64,000 bases of DNA from Poriferisphaera corsica (lineage in GTDB: Bacteria > Planctomycetota > Phycisphaerae > Phycisphaerales > Phycisphaeraceae), in the NCBI RefSeq assembly GCF_007747445.1, contig NZ_CP036425.1:2526175-2590174 (forward strand). The letters run 5' to 3'. Of the stretch, positions 6,994 through 15,990 are shown piece by piece. Position 1 is the first letter of the stretch, and each line of letters starts with the position of its first letter. The translations under genes were made by a program, and so were the position numbers. Below the pieces are notes generated by a model. The model searched no databases and was not told the origin of the DNA. It worked only from the letters and a program-made list of their open reading frames with translations.

Positions 6994-9063
6994 TCAGGTG
7001 AAAAAGCTGACGGTTTGGTAGGTGATGAGTGCCAATCCGTATGCGAGTGCGGACATGTAACCAAGCTGGAAGATGGCCCATTTCCAACCGCCTGCTTCAC
7101 GTCGTGTAACGGCTTGTGTGGGGAGGCATTGCATGGCGAGGACATAGAAGACTAAGAGAGAAAAAGAAGTTGCGGTGGTGAAGACTTTGGATCCATCTTC
7201 GCGGGTTTGGCGATCGAGCACCTTTGCGAAGCTGTTGCCATCTTCGGCGACATCTTCACCGACACCGTAGACGATGGCGAGCGTTGAGACGATCACTTCA
7301 CGAGCGGCGAAAGATGAGAGTACGCCAACATTAATCTGCCAATCGAAGCCGAGAGGGCGGAAGACGGGCTCGAAAACCTTACCGGCACGGCCAGCGACGG
7401 AATATGCGAGTGCTTCTTTGGCTTGTATTTGTTCAATTTGCTGGGTGAAGTCGGCGACATTCGCTTCGTTTGTTGTTTGAAGAATTTGCTGATCAAGCTG
7501 GGCAATGCGTTGTTTCGCTTGGGCAGATTCTGCACCTTCGGGCATCTTGGGATACGTTGACGCGGCCCATAGAAGGATGGAGAGAACGAGGATAACGGTG
7601 CCTGCTTTTTTGACGAACATTTTACTGCGATCAAGGGTGAGCAGGAGAGCGTTTTTGATGGATGGCCGACGATAAGAAGGAAGCTCGATGACGAGTGGTT
7701 TTGATTCGCCGGGGAGGATGGTCTTCTTAAAAAGGAATGCCATGACGAGGGCGGCGATGATACCGAGCGAGTAAGCGGCGGTGAAAGCGAGGCCGGCGTA
7801 GAGCGCATTGCCTGCAAAAAGCAGAGCGATGAGCATGACGTAGACAGGGAGACGTGCCGAGCAGGTCATGAGTGGGAGCACGAGGATGGTGACGAGTCGG
7901 TCACGCCGATCTTCGATGATTTTGGTGGCCATGATGGCGGGGATGGCACAAGCGTGTGCGGAGAGCATTGGGACAAATGCGCGGCCGGGAAGGCCGACAC
8001 GTCGCATGAGGCGGTCCATGACGAAAGCTGCACGGGACATGTAGCCGGTGTCTTCGAGGAGTGTGAGGAAAAAGAAGAGGATGAGGATTTGCGGGAGGAA
8101 GACGAGGACGCCTCCAACACCGCCGATGATTCCATCGACGATGAGTGATTTGAAGTCGCCGTCATCGAGGACAGAACCGACAAGTTCACCGGCGTAACCG
8201 AAGCCGCCTTCGATCCAGTCCATGGGGTATGCGGCTAACCAGAAAATCATAATGAAGACTGTAGCCATGACGGCGAAGAATGCGCCGATGCCGATGACGG
8301 GGTGCGTGAGGATACGGTCGATGGCCTCGGTCATTGGACCATGGGTGTGGTGTTCGGAAGAAGCGCCGGCACGATCGGAAACTTGCTCGGCCCAATCAAA
8401 GCGAGCGGCATATGGACATTCGCCACATGATGAACATGCGGTCAGTGATTCGGGGACAACGGCGGGTTTGTAGTGCTCGATAGAGATATCGAGTTGTTGT
8501 GTGAGTTGTTCAACACCTTCGCCGGTACGTGCGGAGATGGGGATGACGGGTACGGCGAGATCTTTGGCGAGTGAATCGAGATTGATTTTGTTGTTTTGCT
8601 TTTGTGCGATATCCCACATGTTGAGAGCCACGACGGTTGGGAGACCGAGCTCAATGACGCGTGCGGCGAGGTAGAGATTTCGCTCAAGGTTGGTTGCATC
8701 AAGAACAAGGAGGACGGCGTCTGGCTTTTCCATGCCGGGAAGGCGACCGAGCAGAACATCCTGCGCGACTTTTTCGTCAGGTGTGGCGGAGTCGAGGCCG
8801 TAAAGGCCTGGGAGGTCGAGGAGCTCGATATCACCTTTGGGAAGTTTGATGCGAGAAGCGCGGTGATCAACGGTCGTGCCGGCAAAATTGGCGGTTTTGG
8901 CGCGAAGACCGGAGAAGCGATTGAATAGCGTAGTTTTACCAGCGTTTGGGTTGCCAATGAGTGCGACAACCGGGAGCTGCGGCTTGCGTTGGTCGGCTTG
9001 CTCATCGACGACGGGCAGTGAGACTTTGTTCACAGGTTTTTCCTTGGGTAATTCGGTGGGCAT
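6994..9063 (-). CDS. feoB: Ferrous iron transport protein B
   Basis: FeoB is the inner-membrane Fe(II) transporter with a cytoplasmic GTPase domain. The 689-residue product has G1 GNPNAGKTT (about residue 37), G2 around NFAGTTV, G3 DLPG and G4 NMWD, followed by the FeoB helical region and a C-terminal membrane domain with Gate segments (GLPGRAFVPML, ACAIPAIMATK, MTCSARLPVYVML). Two features differ from the E. coli type. A cysteine-rich insert CSSCGECPYAARFDW lies between the G domain and the membrane part, and the usual FGC(T/S)VPA gate motif reads AHACAIPA. It lies 36 bases after feoA in one operon. A terminator follows. No feoC is present. Confidence 0.95.
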   Translation of the reverse strand: MPTELPKEKPVNKVSLPVVDEQADQRKPQLPVVALIGNPNAGKTTLFNRFSGLRAKTANFAGTTVDHRASRIKLPKGDIELLDLPGLYGLDSATPDEKVAQDVLLGRLPGMEKPDAVLLVLDATNLERNLYLAARVIELGLPTVVALNMWDIAQKQNNKINLDSLAKDLAVPVIPISARTGEGVEQLTQQLDISIEHYKPAVVPESLTACSSCGECPYAARFDWAEQVSDRAGASSEHHTHGPMTEAIDRILTHPVIGIGAFFAVMATVFIMIFWLAAYPMDWIEGGFGYAGELVGSVLDDGDFKSLIVDGIIGGVGGVLVFLPQILILFFFLTLLEDTGYMSRAAFVMDRLMRRVGLPGRAFVPMLSAHACAIPAIMATKIIEDRRDRLVTILVLPLMTCSARLPVYVMLIALLFAGNALYAGLAFTAAYSLGIIAALVMAFLFKKTILPGESKPLVIELPSYRRPSIKNALLLTLDRSKMFVKKAGTVILVLSILLWAASTYPKMPEGAESAQAKQRIAQLDQQILQTTNEANVADFTQQIEQIQAKEALAYSVAGRAGKVFEPVFRPLGFDWQINVGVLSSFAAREVIVSTLAIVYGVGEDVAEDGNSFAKVLDRQTREDGSKVFTTATSFSLLVFYVLAMQCLPTQAVTRREAGGWKWAIFQLGYMSALAYGLALITYQTVSFFT

Positions 9064-9099
9064 GGGTACTGCTTTCAGGCGAGTTGGCGAGAGGCGGGA

Positions 9100-9393
9100 T
9101 CAGCAACCGCTGCCAGTGCGGCGGCAAGGTTCTGTGTAAACAGATTTGGCGAGTCTGGCGGAAACACCGATGCGAACGCCAACAACTTTGAGAATGAGAG
9201 GGTCGCCCGCTTGAATGAGCTGAACACGGCGACCTTGGCAGATGCCCATGGCTTTCAGTCGATCGATATCATCGTGAGATGCGTCAACGTGTTTAATCTC
9301 AGCGATTTGGTGCGTATTGAGTTTGTGGATAGGGGTGTAGGCAGACAAGTCGAGCTGATCTGTGATGGGTTTTGGCGTGCTGGATTGCGACAT
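9100..9393 (-). CDS. feoA: Ferrous iron transport protein A
   Basis: This is a small SH3-like protein that assists FeoB. The 97-residue product contains the FeoA core: LNTHQIAEIKHVDASHDDID, RLKAMGICQGRRVQLIQAGD, PLILKVVGVRIGVSARLAKS. It ends in a short tail with two cysteines (PCRRTGSGC). I start at the ATG at 9393, preceded by GGAG 10 bases upstream; a longer frame runs to 9474, but its first 27 residues are not FeoA-like and would cover the Fur-like dyad. It is first in the feoAB operon. Confidence 0.92.
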   Translation of the reverse strand: MSQSSTPKPITDQLDLSAYTPIHKLNTHQIAEIKHVDASHDDIDRLKAMGICQGRRVQLIQAGDPLILKVVGVRIGVSARLAKSVYTEPCRRTGSGC

Positions 9394-9458
9394 AGGGCTG
9401 ATACTCCAGAAGTTATGCCACTTTAAGGACATATGTGACGCAAAGACAATATTGATAT

Positions 9459-9473
9459 TGAGAACCGATCTCA
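9459..9473. promoter_or_regulatory. Fur-like dyad upstream of feoA
   Basis: TGAGAACCGATCTCA is a 7-1-7 inverted repeat (6 of 7 positions paired) resembling the TGAGAAT-N-ATTCTCA form of Fur boxes, 65 bases before the feoA start codon. A further GGTTCTCA half-site lies near 9539. The placement fits iron repression of feoAB; the regulator itself is not in the window. Confidence 0.45.
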
Positions 9474-9591
9474 TAATATAGGATAAGGTCCTGAGAGCTG
9501 CAAGCAGGATGGCGTATTTACGTGGAGTTTTTGATACTGGTTCTCAAAAATCTCGAATTGAGTGTGGAGTGAGCGTGACGGGGTGTAGGCA

Positions 9592-9616
9592 TGAAAAAAC
9601 CGGCGGATGCCGGTTT
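9592..9616 (-). terminator. Terminator after the TPR protein gene
   Basis: On the minus strand an 8-bp stem (AAACCGGC/GCCGGTTT) with a 4-base loop ends in a T run, 27 bases after the stop of the TPR gene. Confidence 0.85.
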
Positions 9617-9642
9617 GGAGTTCTTTAAGTTTCAGTGTGAGC

Positions 9643-12093
9643 TTACCAATCGATCTTCTTGGGTTGCTGCTGCTGTTTCTTTTGCTCTTCAGCGGCCTTG
9701 GCACGAACATCATCGATGTATTGGAAAGTGTCGCTCATGGCTTTGGCATAGGTTTGAATGGTTGGGTTTTCGCTGCGAAGTGCGGCGATGAAGCCGGGAT
9801 CGCTTTTGTCGGTGATATGTGTTGCGAGATACATAATGCGAACCATGATGGAATCGGAGCGTTGAGCGTTGTCGATCACACGCTGGAACTGGTAATTCTC
9901 AAGATTAAGCAATTTGACGGGTGTGAATCGGAGGAGCCAAGCTTTGGTGAGTTCATCGGCTTGGCTGTAGGTATCGTTGATGATTTGTGCGATCTGATCC
10001 TCGGTCTGCTGCTTGTTGAGATCCGGGTCATCGCTGGGGAGAACCTGCGTGATCGTGCCAAGGTATGCCAATGATGTGAAGTAGTTTGCTGAGTTGGGGT
10101 CTGTTGCGGCTTGTGTGCGCGATTCGATGATGGGCTTGGATGGGTTGTTGCCAAGAATCTGTTGAGAGTTGAGGGAGTCGTTGAGGCCGATGATTCCGGG
10201 AACGAGGGTACCGTTGAAGCTGGGGATGGGATCGGTGATGGCGTTGAGGTTGTAGATGATGGGGCTTTGCGGGTTATTTTGAGTGAAGAGGCCGAACATG
10301 GTTTCGGTGAGGTTGTAGGTTACGTCGATCTCATCATTTTGCGCGAGCTGAAGCTTGCGTTTGAGGTTGATGATGGTTGGCGGGGAGAGAGGAACGGGCT
10401 GGCCGAGAACGTACGCTTGCGCGGTCAGCATGCTTTTGCCGGAAACGGTGTAAGGCGTATCCATGGCAAGATCGATAGGCGCTTTGCTTTTGAGGCGAAG
10501 CTTAACATTAATTGGATCAAGGTAATTGATTTGCGGTTCCGCGGTTTCAACAAAAAGCTGAACCCAAGGATCATTGATGGGGTCGGCATTCCAGAGGCGG
10601 TTTGTATAACGATCCATTTGCCTGCGGATTGCGTCACCGACTGCGGTGGCTTTGAATTGTGCGTTTGCGCTTTGGAGTTGGTGAACGGCGAGGAGGACGG
10701 TGATGGCGTTGCCGCTGTAAACCACGTCTTGGAGAGCGGCTGTGCGAGCGGTCGGGTTCGCGGCTACGAGCGCGGAGCCGAGCGAGGCGTAAGGGTTGGT
10801 TTCTTTGTAAGCTTCGAAGGAAGTGCGAGCGGAGTCGAAATCGTTTTTGTCGTAGGCGATGAAACCACGAGCGATTTGAGCCAGTTCGTTATCGACAGGG
10901 AATTCTTTAAGTGTGGTGGCGACTTGATCAACATCAAACTTAAACATGGCGCCGAGCCATAGGTAATCAAGCTTGGCGAGTTCATCACCCTGCCCTGCCT
11001 TGGCGAGGAGTTCGGATTTGATGAGATCGAATGTTTCTTGAGGACGATCGCCTGAATCTATGGGGTCCATCGTGGAGAAGATGGCGAGTTGCGCGATTTG
11101 GAGTTCGAGTGGGAGTGGGATGGAGGGAAATTGTTCGAGACCGACATCGCCGGGGTTACCGCCAGACATCAGGGCTTCACGCTGCTTTTCGATTTTGAAT
11201 TGGGCGTTAATGAATTGCTGGTATTGATCGATGATTTCGATCGCATTATCGCTACGGCCTGTAGATGCGGTTGCGATTGCCCAGAGCTTGACTTGCTGTG
11301 GATTGAGTGTTTCGGAAGACATTGCAGCAGCAGCTCGGTATTGTTCGGCTGCGCGAGTGAATACGCCTTGAGCCATGAGTAGCTCTGCGAGTTGTAGGCG
11401 CGGCTGGGGATTGTAAGGCATGGTTCGAACGAGTGAAATGAGTGCGGAGCCGAGTTGTTGTGTGGTTGCGCCGAGATCACTAATCAATTGATAGGTAAGA
11501 AGAGCGGCATCAGGATTGGATTCATCAAGGCTGGAAGCTTCGCGAAGCCAAAAAAGTGCTTGGCGGCGTTGCCCCATTTCATTCGCAGAACTGGCGGCAT
11601 AGACAGCAAGTCGGCTGCGTAATGGTTTTGAGAATTGATTGGCAGATTTTGATTTGAGAATATTCTCGATTTTGGCAGAGCGGCCATCAATGGTTTGCTC
11701 TTTGTTCACAATCTTGATGATGAGATCGTATTGTGCGGCATCGTCTTGTGGAACGAGTCGAAGATAATTGCGGAGTGCTTTGATCGAAGCATCGGGATTG
11801 TTTTCGAGGTTGGCTAGTTCAGCGCGAAGAAGCCAAAGATTTGGGCTGTCGGGGTTGAGTTGTGTTGCGAGGTCAAGGAGGATTCTTGCGCGAATGATTT
11901 GATCTTGCCGAACGTCATCTTGACCAAAAAGAACGAAACTCGCGAGCTGCGCATATTGCGAAGCGAGCATTTGTTTCTGGGTTTGCGCGGGGGGGGAGGC
12001 GGTTTGTGCGTTGAGAGAAGTCAAGCAGAGGCATGCGAAGAGTGCGACGGAGAGTGTGGCGATACGTTTGCGTGAGAACAATCGAAGGTACAC
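9643..12093 (-). CDS. Large secreted TPR-repeat protein, unknown function
   Basis: The 816-residue product begins with a signal peptide (LFSRKRIATLSVALFACLC, cleavage probably after LNA). Many helical pairs of TPR type follow through about residue 450, such as ARILLDLATQLNPDSPNLWL, LRAELANLENNPDASIKALR, AALLTYQLISDLG and RLQLAELLMAQGVFTRAAEQ. The C-terminal half is a mixed region with a lysine/glutamine-rich end (AAEEQKKQQQQPKKIDW). I chose a GTG at 12093 because AAAGGG lies just upstream and the signal peptide then starts at residue 1. The frame extends to 12255 and overlaps the upstream small gene by 11 bases, but the added 54 residues look untranslated. TPR arrays usually hold protein complexes; the likely location is the periplasm. 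Confidence 0.75.
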   Translation of the reverse strand: MYLRLFSRKRIATLSVALFACLCLTSLNAQTASPPAQTQKQMLASQYAQLASFVLFGQDDVRQDQIIRARILLDLATQLNPDSPNLWLLRAELANLENNPDASIKALRNYLRLVPQDDAAQYDLIIKIVNKEQTIDGRSAKIENILKSKSANQFSKPLRSRLAVYAASSANEMGQRRQALFWLREASSLDESNPDAALLTYQLISDLGATTQQLGSALISLVRTMPYNPQPRLQLAELLMAQGVFTRAAEQYRAAAAMSSETLNPQQVKLWAIATASTGRSDNAIEIIDQYQQFINAQFKIEKQREALMSGGNPGDVGLEQFPSIPLPLELQIAQLAIFSTMDPIDSGDRPQETFDLIKSELLAKAGQGDELAKLDYLWLGAMFKFDVDQVATTLKEFPVDNELAQIARGFIAYDKNDFDSARTSFEAYKETNPYASLGSALVAANPTARTAALQDVVYSGNAITVLLAVHQLQSANAQFKATAVGDAIRRQMDRYTNRLWNADPINDPWVQLFVETAEPQINYLDPINVKLRLKSKAPIDLAMDTPYTVSGKSMLTAQAYVLGQPVPLSPPTIINLKRKLQLAQNDEIDVTYNLTETMFGLFTQNNPQSPIIYNLNAITDPIPSFNGTLVPGIIGLNDSLNSQQILGNNPSKPIIESRTQAATDPNSANYFTSLAYLGTITQVLPSDDPDLNKQQTEDQIAQIINDTYSQADELTKAWLLRFTPVKLLNLENYQFQRVIDNAQRSDSIMVRIMYLATHITDKSDPGFIAALRSENPTIQTYAKAMSDTFQYIDDVRAKAAEEQKKQQQQPKKIDW

Positions 12094-12244
12094 GGATCCA
12101 ATCCCTTTCAGCGCGAGGTACGCGCGAATCTGAGTGATACTCGGCGTATGGCCGAGATGTTTCTGAAGTATAGCCTCCGTTAAGACATGCACGAAGTGTT
12201 GGCTACTCAGGTGGGAAAAGACGGACTGAGAGACAGTGATCGGG

Positions 12245-12541
12245 CTATATCCCATTGAGGGCGTAGGTGCCGATTGCGGATGCGGTGGCGAGGAGCAGCG
12301 TGGTGATGGTGATGAGTTTTGCGGCTGACGTGTATTTTACGTCGGCTAGCGGGCAGAGTTCGTCTGCGACCAATGTCATGGTAATGAATTCGGCGGCAGC
12401 AATCATGGCCACGGCGACGAGTTTAATGAGTGGTGAGTTTGCGTGGGCGAAGCAGCTCAGACCAATGACCAAAAGCATGGTCGCCCAGAGAGCTCCGAAG
12501 ATAATTGAGAGAGAATGTCGTACTGCCTTTGAAACCCGCAT
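12245..12541 (-). CDS. Small integral membrane protein
   Basis: The 98-residue product has three hydrophobic helices (SLSIIFGALWATMLLVIGLS, LIKLVAVAMIAAAEFITMTL and LITITTLLLATASAIGTYAL). There is a basic start (MRVSKAVRH) and a short loop with one cysteine (ADELCPLADVKYTS). The family is not recognised. GAGG precedes the ATG at 12541; a TTG two codons earlier is also open. It is upstream of and co-directional with the TPR gene and may share its transcript. Confidence 0.6.
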   Translation of the reverse strand: MRVSKAVRHSLSIIFGALWATMLLVIGLSCFAHANSPLIKLVAVAMIAAAEFITMTLVADELCPLADVKYTSAAKLITITTLLLATASAIGTYALNGI

Positions 12542-12743
12542 CGGCAATCCTCAGCCCCGGCTATTGAGGTGATTGAGGTATTCGACCAATACCAAGGTCG
12601 TGACGGGGTTATAACCGTCAGTTTCGCGATACACAGACAGCAGTTACAGCCACTACAGGCTGCAATGTTGACCTATCTTAACATCAGATGTGTGATCAGG
12701 TTAAGAGGAAAATGAAATGAATGTGCAAATTGCATGAGGGTGG

Positions 12744-13565
12744 TTATGGACGCAGGCCGGTTGCTAGCTGGGCGGTAAAGTCTTCAGCAGCTTGTACGAC
12801 TGCGTCGGAGCCGTTTGCTCGGTTTTCCGAGACGCGCCGAACCAGTGCTGAGCCAACGATGGCGGCGTCGGCGACGTCAACGACGGTGCGTACTTGTTTG
12901 GCGCTGGATATGCCGAAGCCTACTGCGATGGGAAGATCGGTCACTTTGCGTAGCGCGGAGATACGTTCAGGCAACTCTGGCGGCAAATCAGTAGATTCGC
13001 CGGTGATGCCAGCACGTGACATAAGGTAGACGAAGCCGCTGGAGAGCTTGGCGATTTCCTGAGCTCGCTCGATCGGCGTATTGGGTGAAATGAGCATGCT
13101 GATGATCAGGCCGGCGTCTTGGACGCGTTTGGCAAGGGTTATGCTCTCCTCAATGGGTGCATCGGGGATGATGAAGCCATCGATACCGGCTCGGGCAGCA
13201 CGGTCGATAAAAGCTTGATCGCCCCAACGATGAACGATTGAGTATGAGACCATGGCTACGAGGCCGATGTCGAGCTGCGAGCGGCGTTCTTCAACCATCT
13301 CGAATATTTGCTCGATTTGGAGATTCCGTGACAGCGCGTAATGCATGGAACTTTCAATGACAGGGCCGTCGGCGATTGGGTCGCTGAAAGGGAAACCGAG
13401 CTCGCAGATGGAAGCACCGCCACGCTGAAGTGCGGAAAGAATTTTGCCAGTGGTTGGCAGATCGGGGTCGCCAACGGTCACATAAGGCATCAGGGCGCGG
13501 CCTGATGCTGGATCAGTCGTGCGTGATTCGGCCAACTTGCGGAAAATGCTCTCAATTCGATTCAT
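12744..13565 (-). CDS. trpA: Tryptophan synthase alpha chain
   Basis: TrpA cleaves indole-3-glycerol phosphate to indole and glyceraldehyde 3-phosphate, and works in a complex with TrpB. The 273-residue TIM-barrel protein has the catalytic Glu in CELGFPFSDPIADGPVI (about residue 54) and the catalytic Asp in that segment. It also has PDAPIEES, SPNTP, the phosphate loop in GFGISSAKQV and VGSALVRR. GITGE matches the flexible loop. Length is normal. No other trp gene is near, so trpB must be elsewhere. The ATG lacks a clear ribosome binding site. Confidence 0.95.
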   Translation of the reverse strand: MNRIESIFRKLAESRTTDPASGRALMPYVTVGDPDLPTTGKILSALQRGGASICELGFPFSDPIADGPVIESSMHYALSRNLQIEQIFEMVEERRSQLDIGLVAMVSYSIVHRWGDQAFIDRAARAGIDGFIIPDAPIEESITLAKRVQDAGLIISMLISPNTPIERAQEIAKLSSGFVYLMSRAGITGESTDLPPELPERISALRKVTDLPIAVGFGISSAKQVRTVVDVADAAIVGSALVRRVSENRANGSDAVVQAAEDFTAQLATGLRP

Positions 13566-13899
13566 GTGAATAGTCTAAACTGGTGCGGAGATTGATTCAA
13601 CGCGTCAATCAGGATGGTTTGATCTGAAATTCTTTTTTGAGGCAGCCATCGAAATTGAGGATGTGCTTGAGAGCTATAAATTGAAACATTTGTTACATGA
13701 AATCCACATTTACCACTTGCGATCGCAGTAATCACATAAATACTAGCTGGGTCACAACGGTGCGATTACAATAGATTGTGGGGAAAGTGACAGTCGGGAT
13801 TCTATAAGATTAAGCATGTATTAAAGAGCATGTTCCGGGACATCTCAATGCAGGTCAAGTGTGGTGTGAACATCTCTATATTAGAGAAATGGTTTTGTA
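13566..13899. other. Divergent intergenic region upstream of trpA
   Basis: This is a 334-base A/T-rich gap between divergent genes that must hold promoters for both. I see no riboswitch, leader peptide or trp attenuator, and no clear terminator. A TGCGATCGCA palindrome lies near 13717. Confidence 0.4.
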
Positions 13900-14367
13900 A
13901 TGATCACGTCAAGGAAATTTAAATCGAAAGCTACGTTGCTTCTTCGTTCGTGCCAATCGATTGTGATTACTTCGTTTGAAGATTTTGAACATCGTTCTGT
14001 ACTGATTGCTGATTTGGAAAATAAACGGCAGTTGAGTATTTGGGATAGGCTCATGTTTATCGCGGCGACTGCGACAGCACTGCTGCAACTTGAATCACGG
14101 ATGAAGGCAAAGGACTTTCAAGGGTTTTTCAAGGTGCTGTGCGAACAGCTTCGTAAAGTGGATCCGAAGGGTGACGAGATGCTCACGCATTTGGTGATGT
14201 TTATTCATCAGCGGGCAGAATATGGGGTGCCATTTGAGACCTCAATTGGGAGCTGGGTGATCTCGAATATTAAAGGGGCAGCCCCTACTGAAGCTGAATT
14301 GATTGTGGCACCTCAAATTGGCGAATATTTGGCAGATTCACTTAATTCATGGTGGACAAGAATTTAG
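13900..14367 (+). CDS. Hypothetical soluble protein
   Basis: No family is recognised. The 155-residue product has no signal peptide or membrane helix. It looks mainly helical (LSIWDRLMFIAATATALLQL, FKVLCEQLRKVDPKGDEM, LTHLVMFIHQRAEYGV), with a final helix AELIVAPQIGEYLADSLNSW. The start is an ATG with a weak purine-rich upstream stretch. It precedes a membrane glycosyltransferase on the same strand by about 94 bases, with no sign of a shared role. Confidence 0.6.
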   Translation: MITSRKFKSKATLLLRSCQSIVITSFEDFEHRSVLIADLENKRQLSIWDRLMFIAATATALLQLESRMKAKDFQGFFKVLCEQLRKVDPKGDEMLTHLVMFIHQRAEYGVPFETSIGSWVISNIKGAAPTEAELIVAPQIGEYLADSLNSWWTRI

Positions 14368-14461
14368 TCCTTCATTGCGTGTTAAGTGTTGGGCGAGCAG
14401 TTTTACAAACATCTCTAAAAAGCTTCACACCTGAGCAGTTTTTTCGCGTATAGTCTTGATC

Positions 14462-15928
14462 ATGCGAGAGCGATTACTCAAGCAAACACCGACGCTGATT
14501 GCAGCGTATTTCTTGTTGGGATGCCTAGCACGGCTTGCATCCTCACCAACACTTGAAATGGATGAGGCTGAACAGGTTTTGCTTTCGCAACTGCCGATGC
14601 GATGGGTCTATGGTTCACAACCACCTTTATACACATGGCTACAAAAAATAGTGATGGCCATGTTCGGCCAATCATTGTTTTCATTGATTGTTCTAAAAAA
14701 TGCATTATTAGCGTCAACGTTCTTGCTGACCTGGGCAACGATCAAACGACTCACACAATCGCATCTTTACGCTGCAATTGGCGCGTTGATGCTGATGCTT
14801 GTGCCGCAATATATATGGGAATCGCAACGAGATTTAACGCATTCTGTACTGGTGACAACGTGTACCGCATGGACAGTTTATCTGGTCGTTCGCATCTACC
14901 AAACGCAATCACTGAGTAGTTACATGATGCTTGGTATTGCGATTGCGGCAGGAATGTTGTCTAAATACAACTTCGTCTTTCCTGTCGTAGGGTTAATGGT
15001 GGCAGCCTTATTTTTCAAGAACACTCGTGAATGCATCTTTAACTACAAAGCGATCAGCACGGTAGGTATTGCCGCCCTTGTAATCGGGCTGCAGGTCTAT
15101 TTTATCTTAGACGCAAGAACTGAAGTACAAACGAATATTTCAGATTTCGCAATCTCTGGTATCTCTGTGAGTAGTATTTCGAAAGGCATCTATTCGTTTA
15201 TTAGTGATTCCTTTGCTTTTACGATCTTACTGTTCGGGGTTAGCTTGGGCGTCTTGTATGGCACGACAGAACATGAGGAACTTGATGAGGATTCATTTGA
15301 GATAAGACGTTATTTTGGGATGTCTTTAATCGTAATTGTGCTGCTACTGGTGATCGCGTTTGCTGTGACAGGTGGTACGGATATTAAAGATCGCTGGTTG
15401 CAACCGTTGTATTATTTGCTGCCACTGTATCTTTGCTTGCGTTTGGCGCCGTATTACGATGAACATCGCCAGAATGTTGTGCTGCTCATACCGACGGGTA
15501 TTGCGTTGATCATCTTTATCGTATTACCACTGCAGCCATTAATTTCAGCAGCAACGGGTAAACCATCACGCAGGAACGCGCCCTATCGCGAATTGGCTGA
15601 ACAGTTGATTCGTAAAGGTGATAATAAACCCCAGATCTTGGCAGCCGACCGGAAGATTGGTGGGAATTTGAAGTTGATTATGCCGGGGGCGACCGTGATT
15701 TCGGCTGATTTACCGTCGTTAGATATGTCGATCAATCCCTCGTTGCCGACACTTGTGATATGGGAAAAGAAGGATACGGGGATGGCTCCGCAGCGATTGT
15801 TTGATCTTGTGAGTCAAGGGTTGCAGGTTACGTTGCCAGACGTACCACTTGATGCGGTTATGGCGGATCAGTATTACACTTCAAAGCATCAGATGACGTT
15901 GAATTATGACGTGATTGACCCGCAATGA
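14462..15928 (+). CDS. GT39/ArnT-like membrane glycosyltransferase
   Basis: The 488-residue polytopic protein belongs to the dolichyl-phosphate-mannose/ArnT-type (PMT_2, GT-C) superfamily. It has the first-loop acidic motif (SSPTLEMDEAEQVLLSQLPM, near residues 27-46) followed by GSQPPLYTWLQ, then about ten further membrane helices (LMLMLVPQYIWESQRDLTHS, GIAIAAGMLSKYNFVFPVVG and others). A C-terminal soluble domain of roughly 100 residues ends the protein. These enzymes move a sugar from a polyprenyl-phosphate carrier to lipid or protein on the outer face of the inner membrane; the acceptor is unknown. I start at the ATG 14462. A TATAGT hexamer lies only 11 bases upstream, so the transcript may be nearly leaderless. 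Confidence 0.85.
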   Translation: MRERLLKQTPTLIAAYFLLGCLARLASSPTLEMDEAEQVLLSQLPMRWVYGSQPPLYTWLQKIVMAMFGQSLFSLIVLKNALLASTFLLTWATIKRLTQSHLYAAIGALMLMLVPQYIWESQRDLTHSVLVTTCTAWTVYLVVRIYQTQSLSSYMMLGIAIAAGMLSKYNFVFPVVGLMVAALFFKNTRECIFNYKAISTVGIAALVIGLQVYFILDARTEVQTNISDFAISGISVSSISKGIYSFISDSFAFTILLFGVSLGVLYGTTEHEELDEDSFEIRRYFGMSLIVIVLLLVIAFAVTGGTDIKDRWLQPLYYLLPLYLCLRLAPYYDEHRQNVVLLIPTGIALIIFIVLPLQPLISAATGKPSRRNAPYRELAEQLIRKGDNKPQILAADRKIGGNLKLIMPGATVISADLPSLDMSINPSLPTLVIWEKKDTGMAPQRLFDLVSQGLQVTLPDVPLDAVMADQYYTSKHQMTLNYDVIDPQ

Positions 15929-15990
15929 TACTGAATCACTTCTCAATATTCGGGTTACATGAATAGTTAGATTGTATGAATGCGAAATGA

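Noticed and set aside
12094-12255. N-terminal extension of the TPR protein to an overlap with the upstream gene
   Set aside because: The extension precedes a normal signal peptide, and a GTG with AAAGGG upstream sits right at that peptide.
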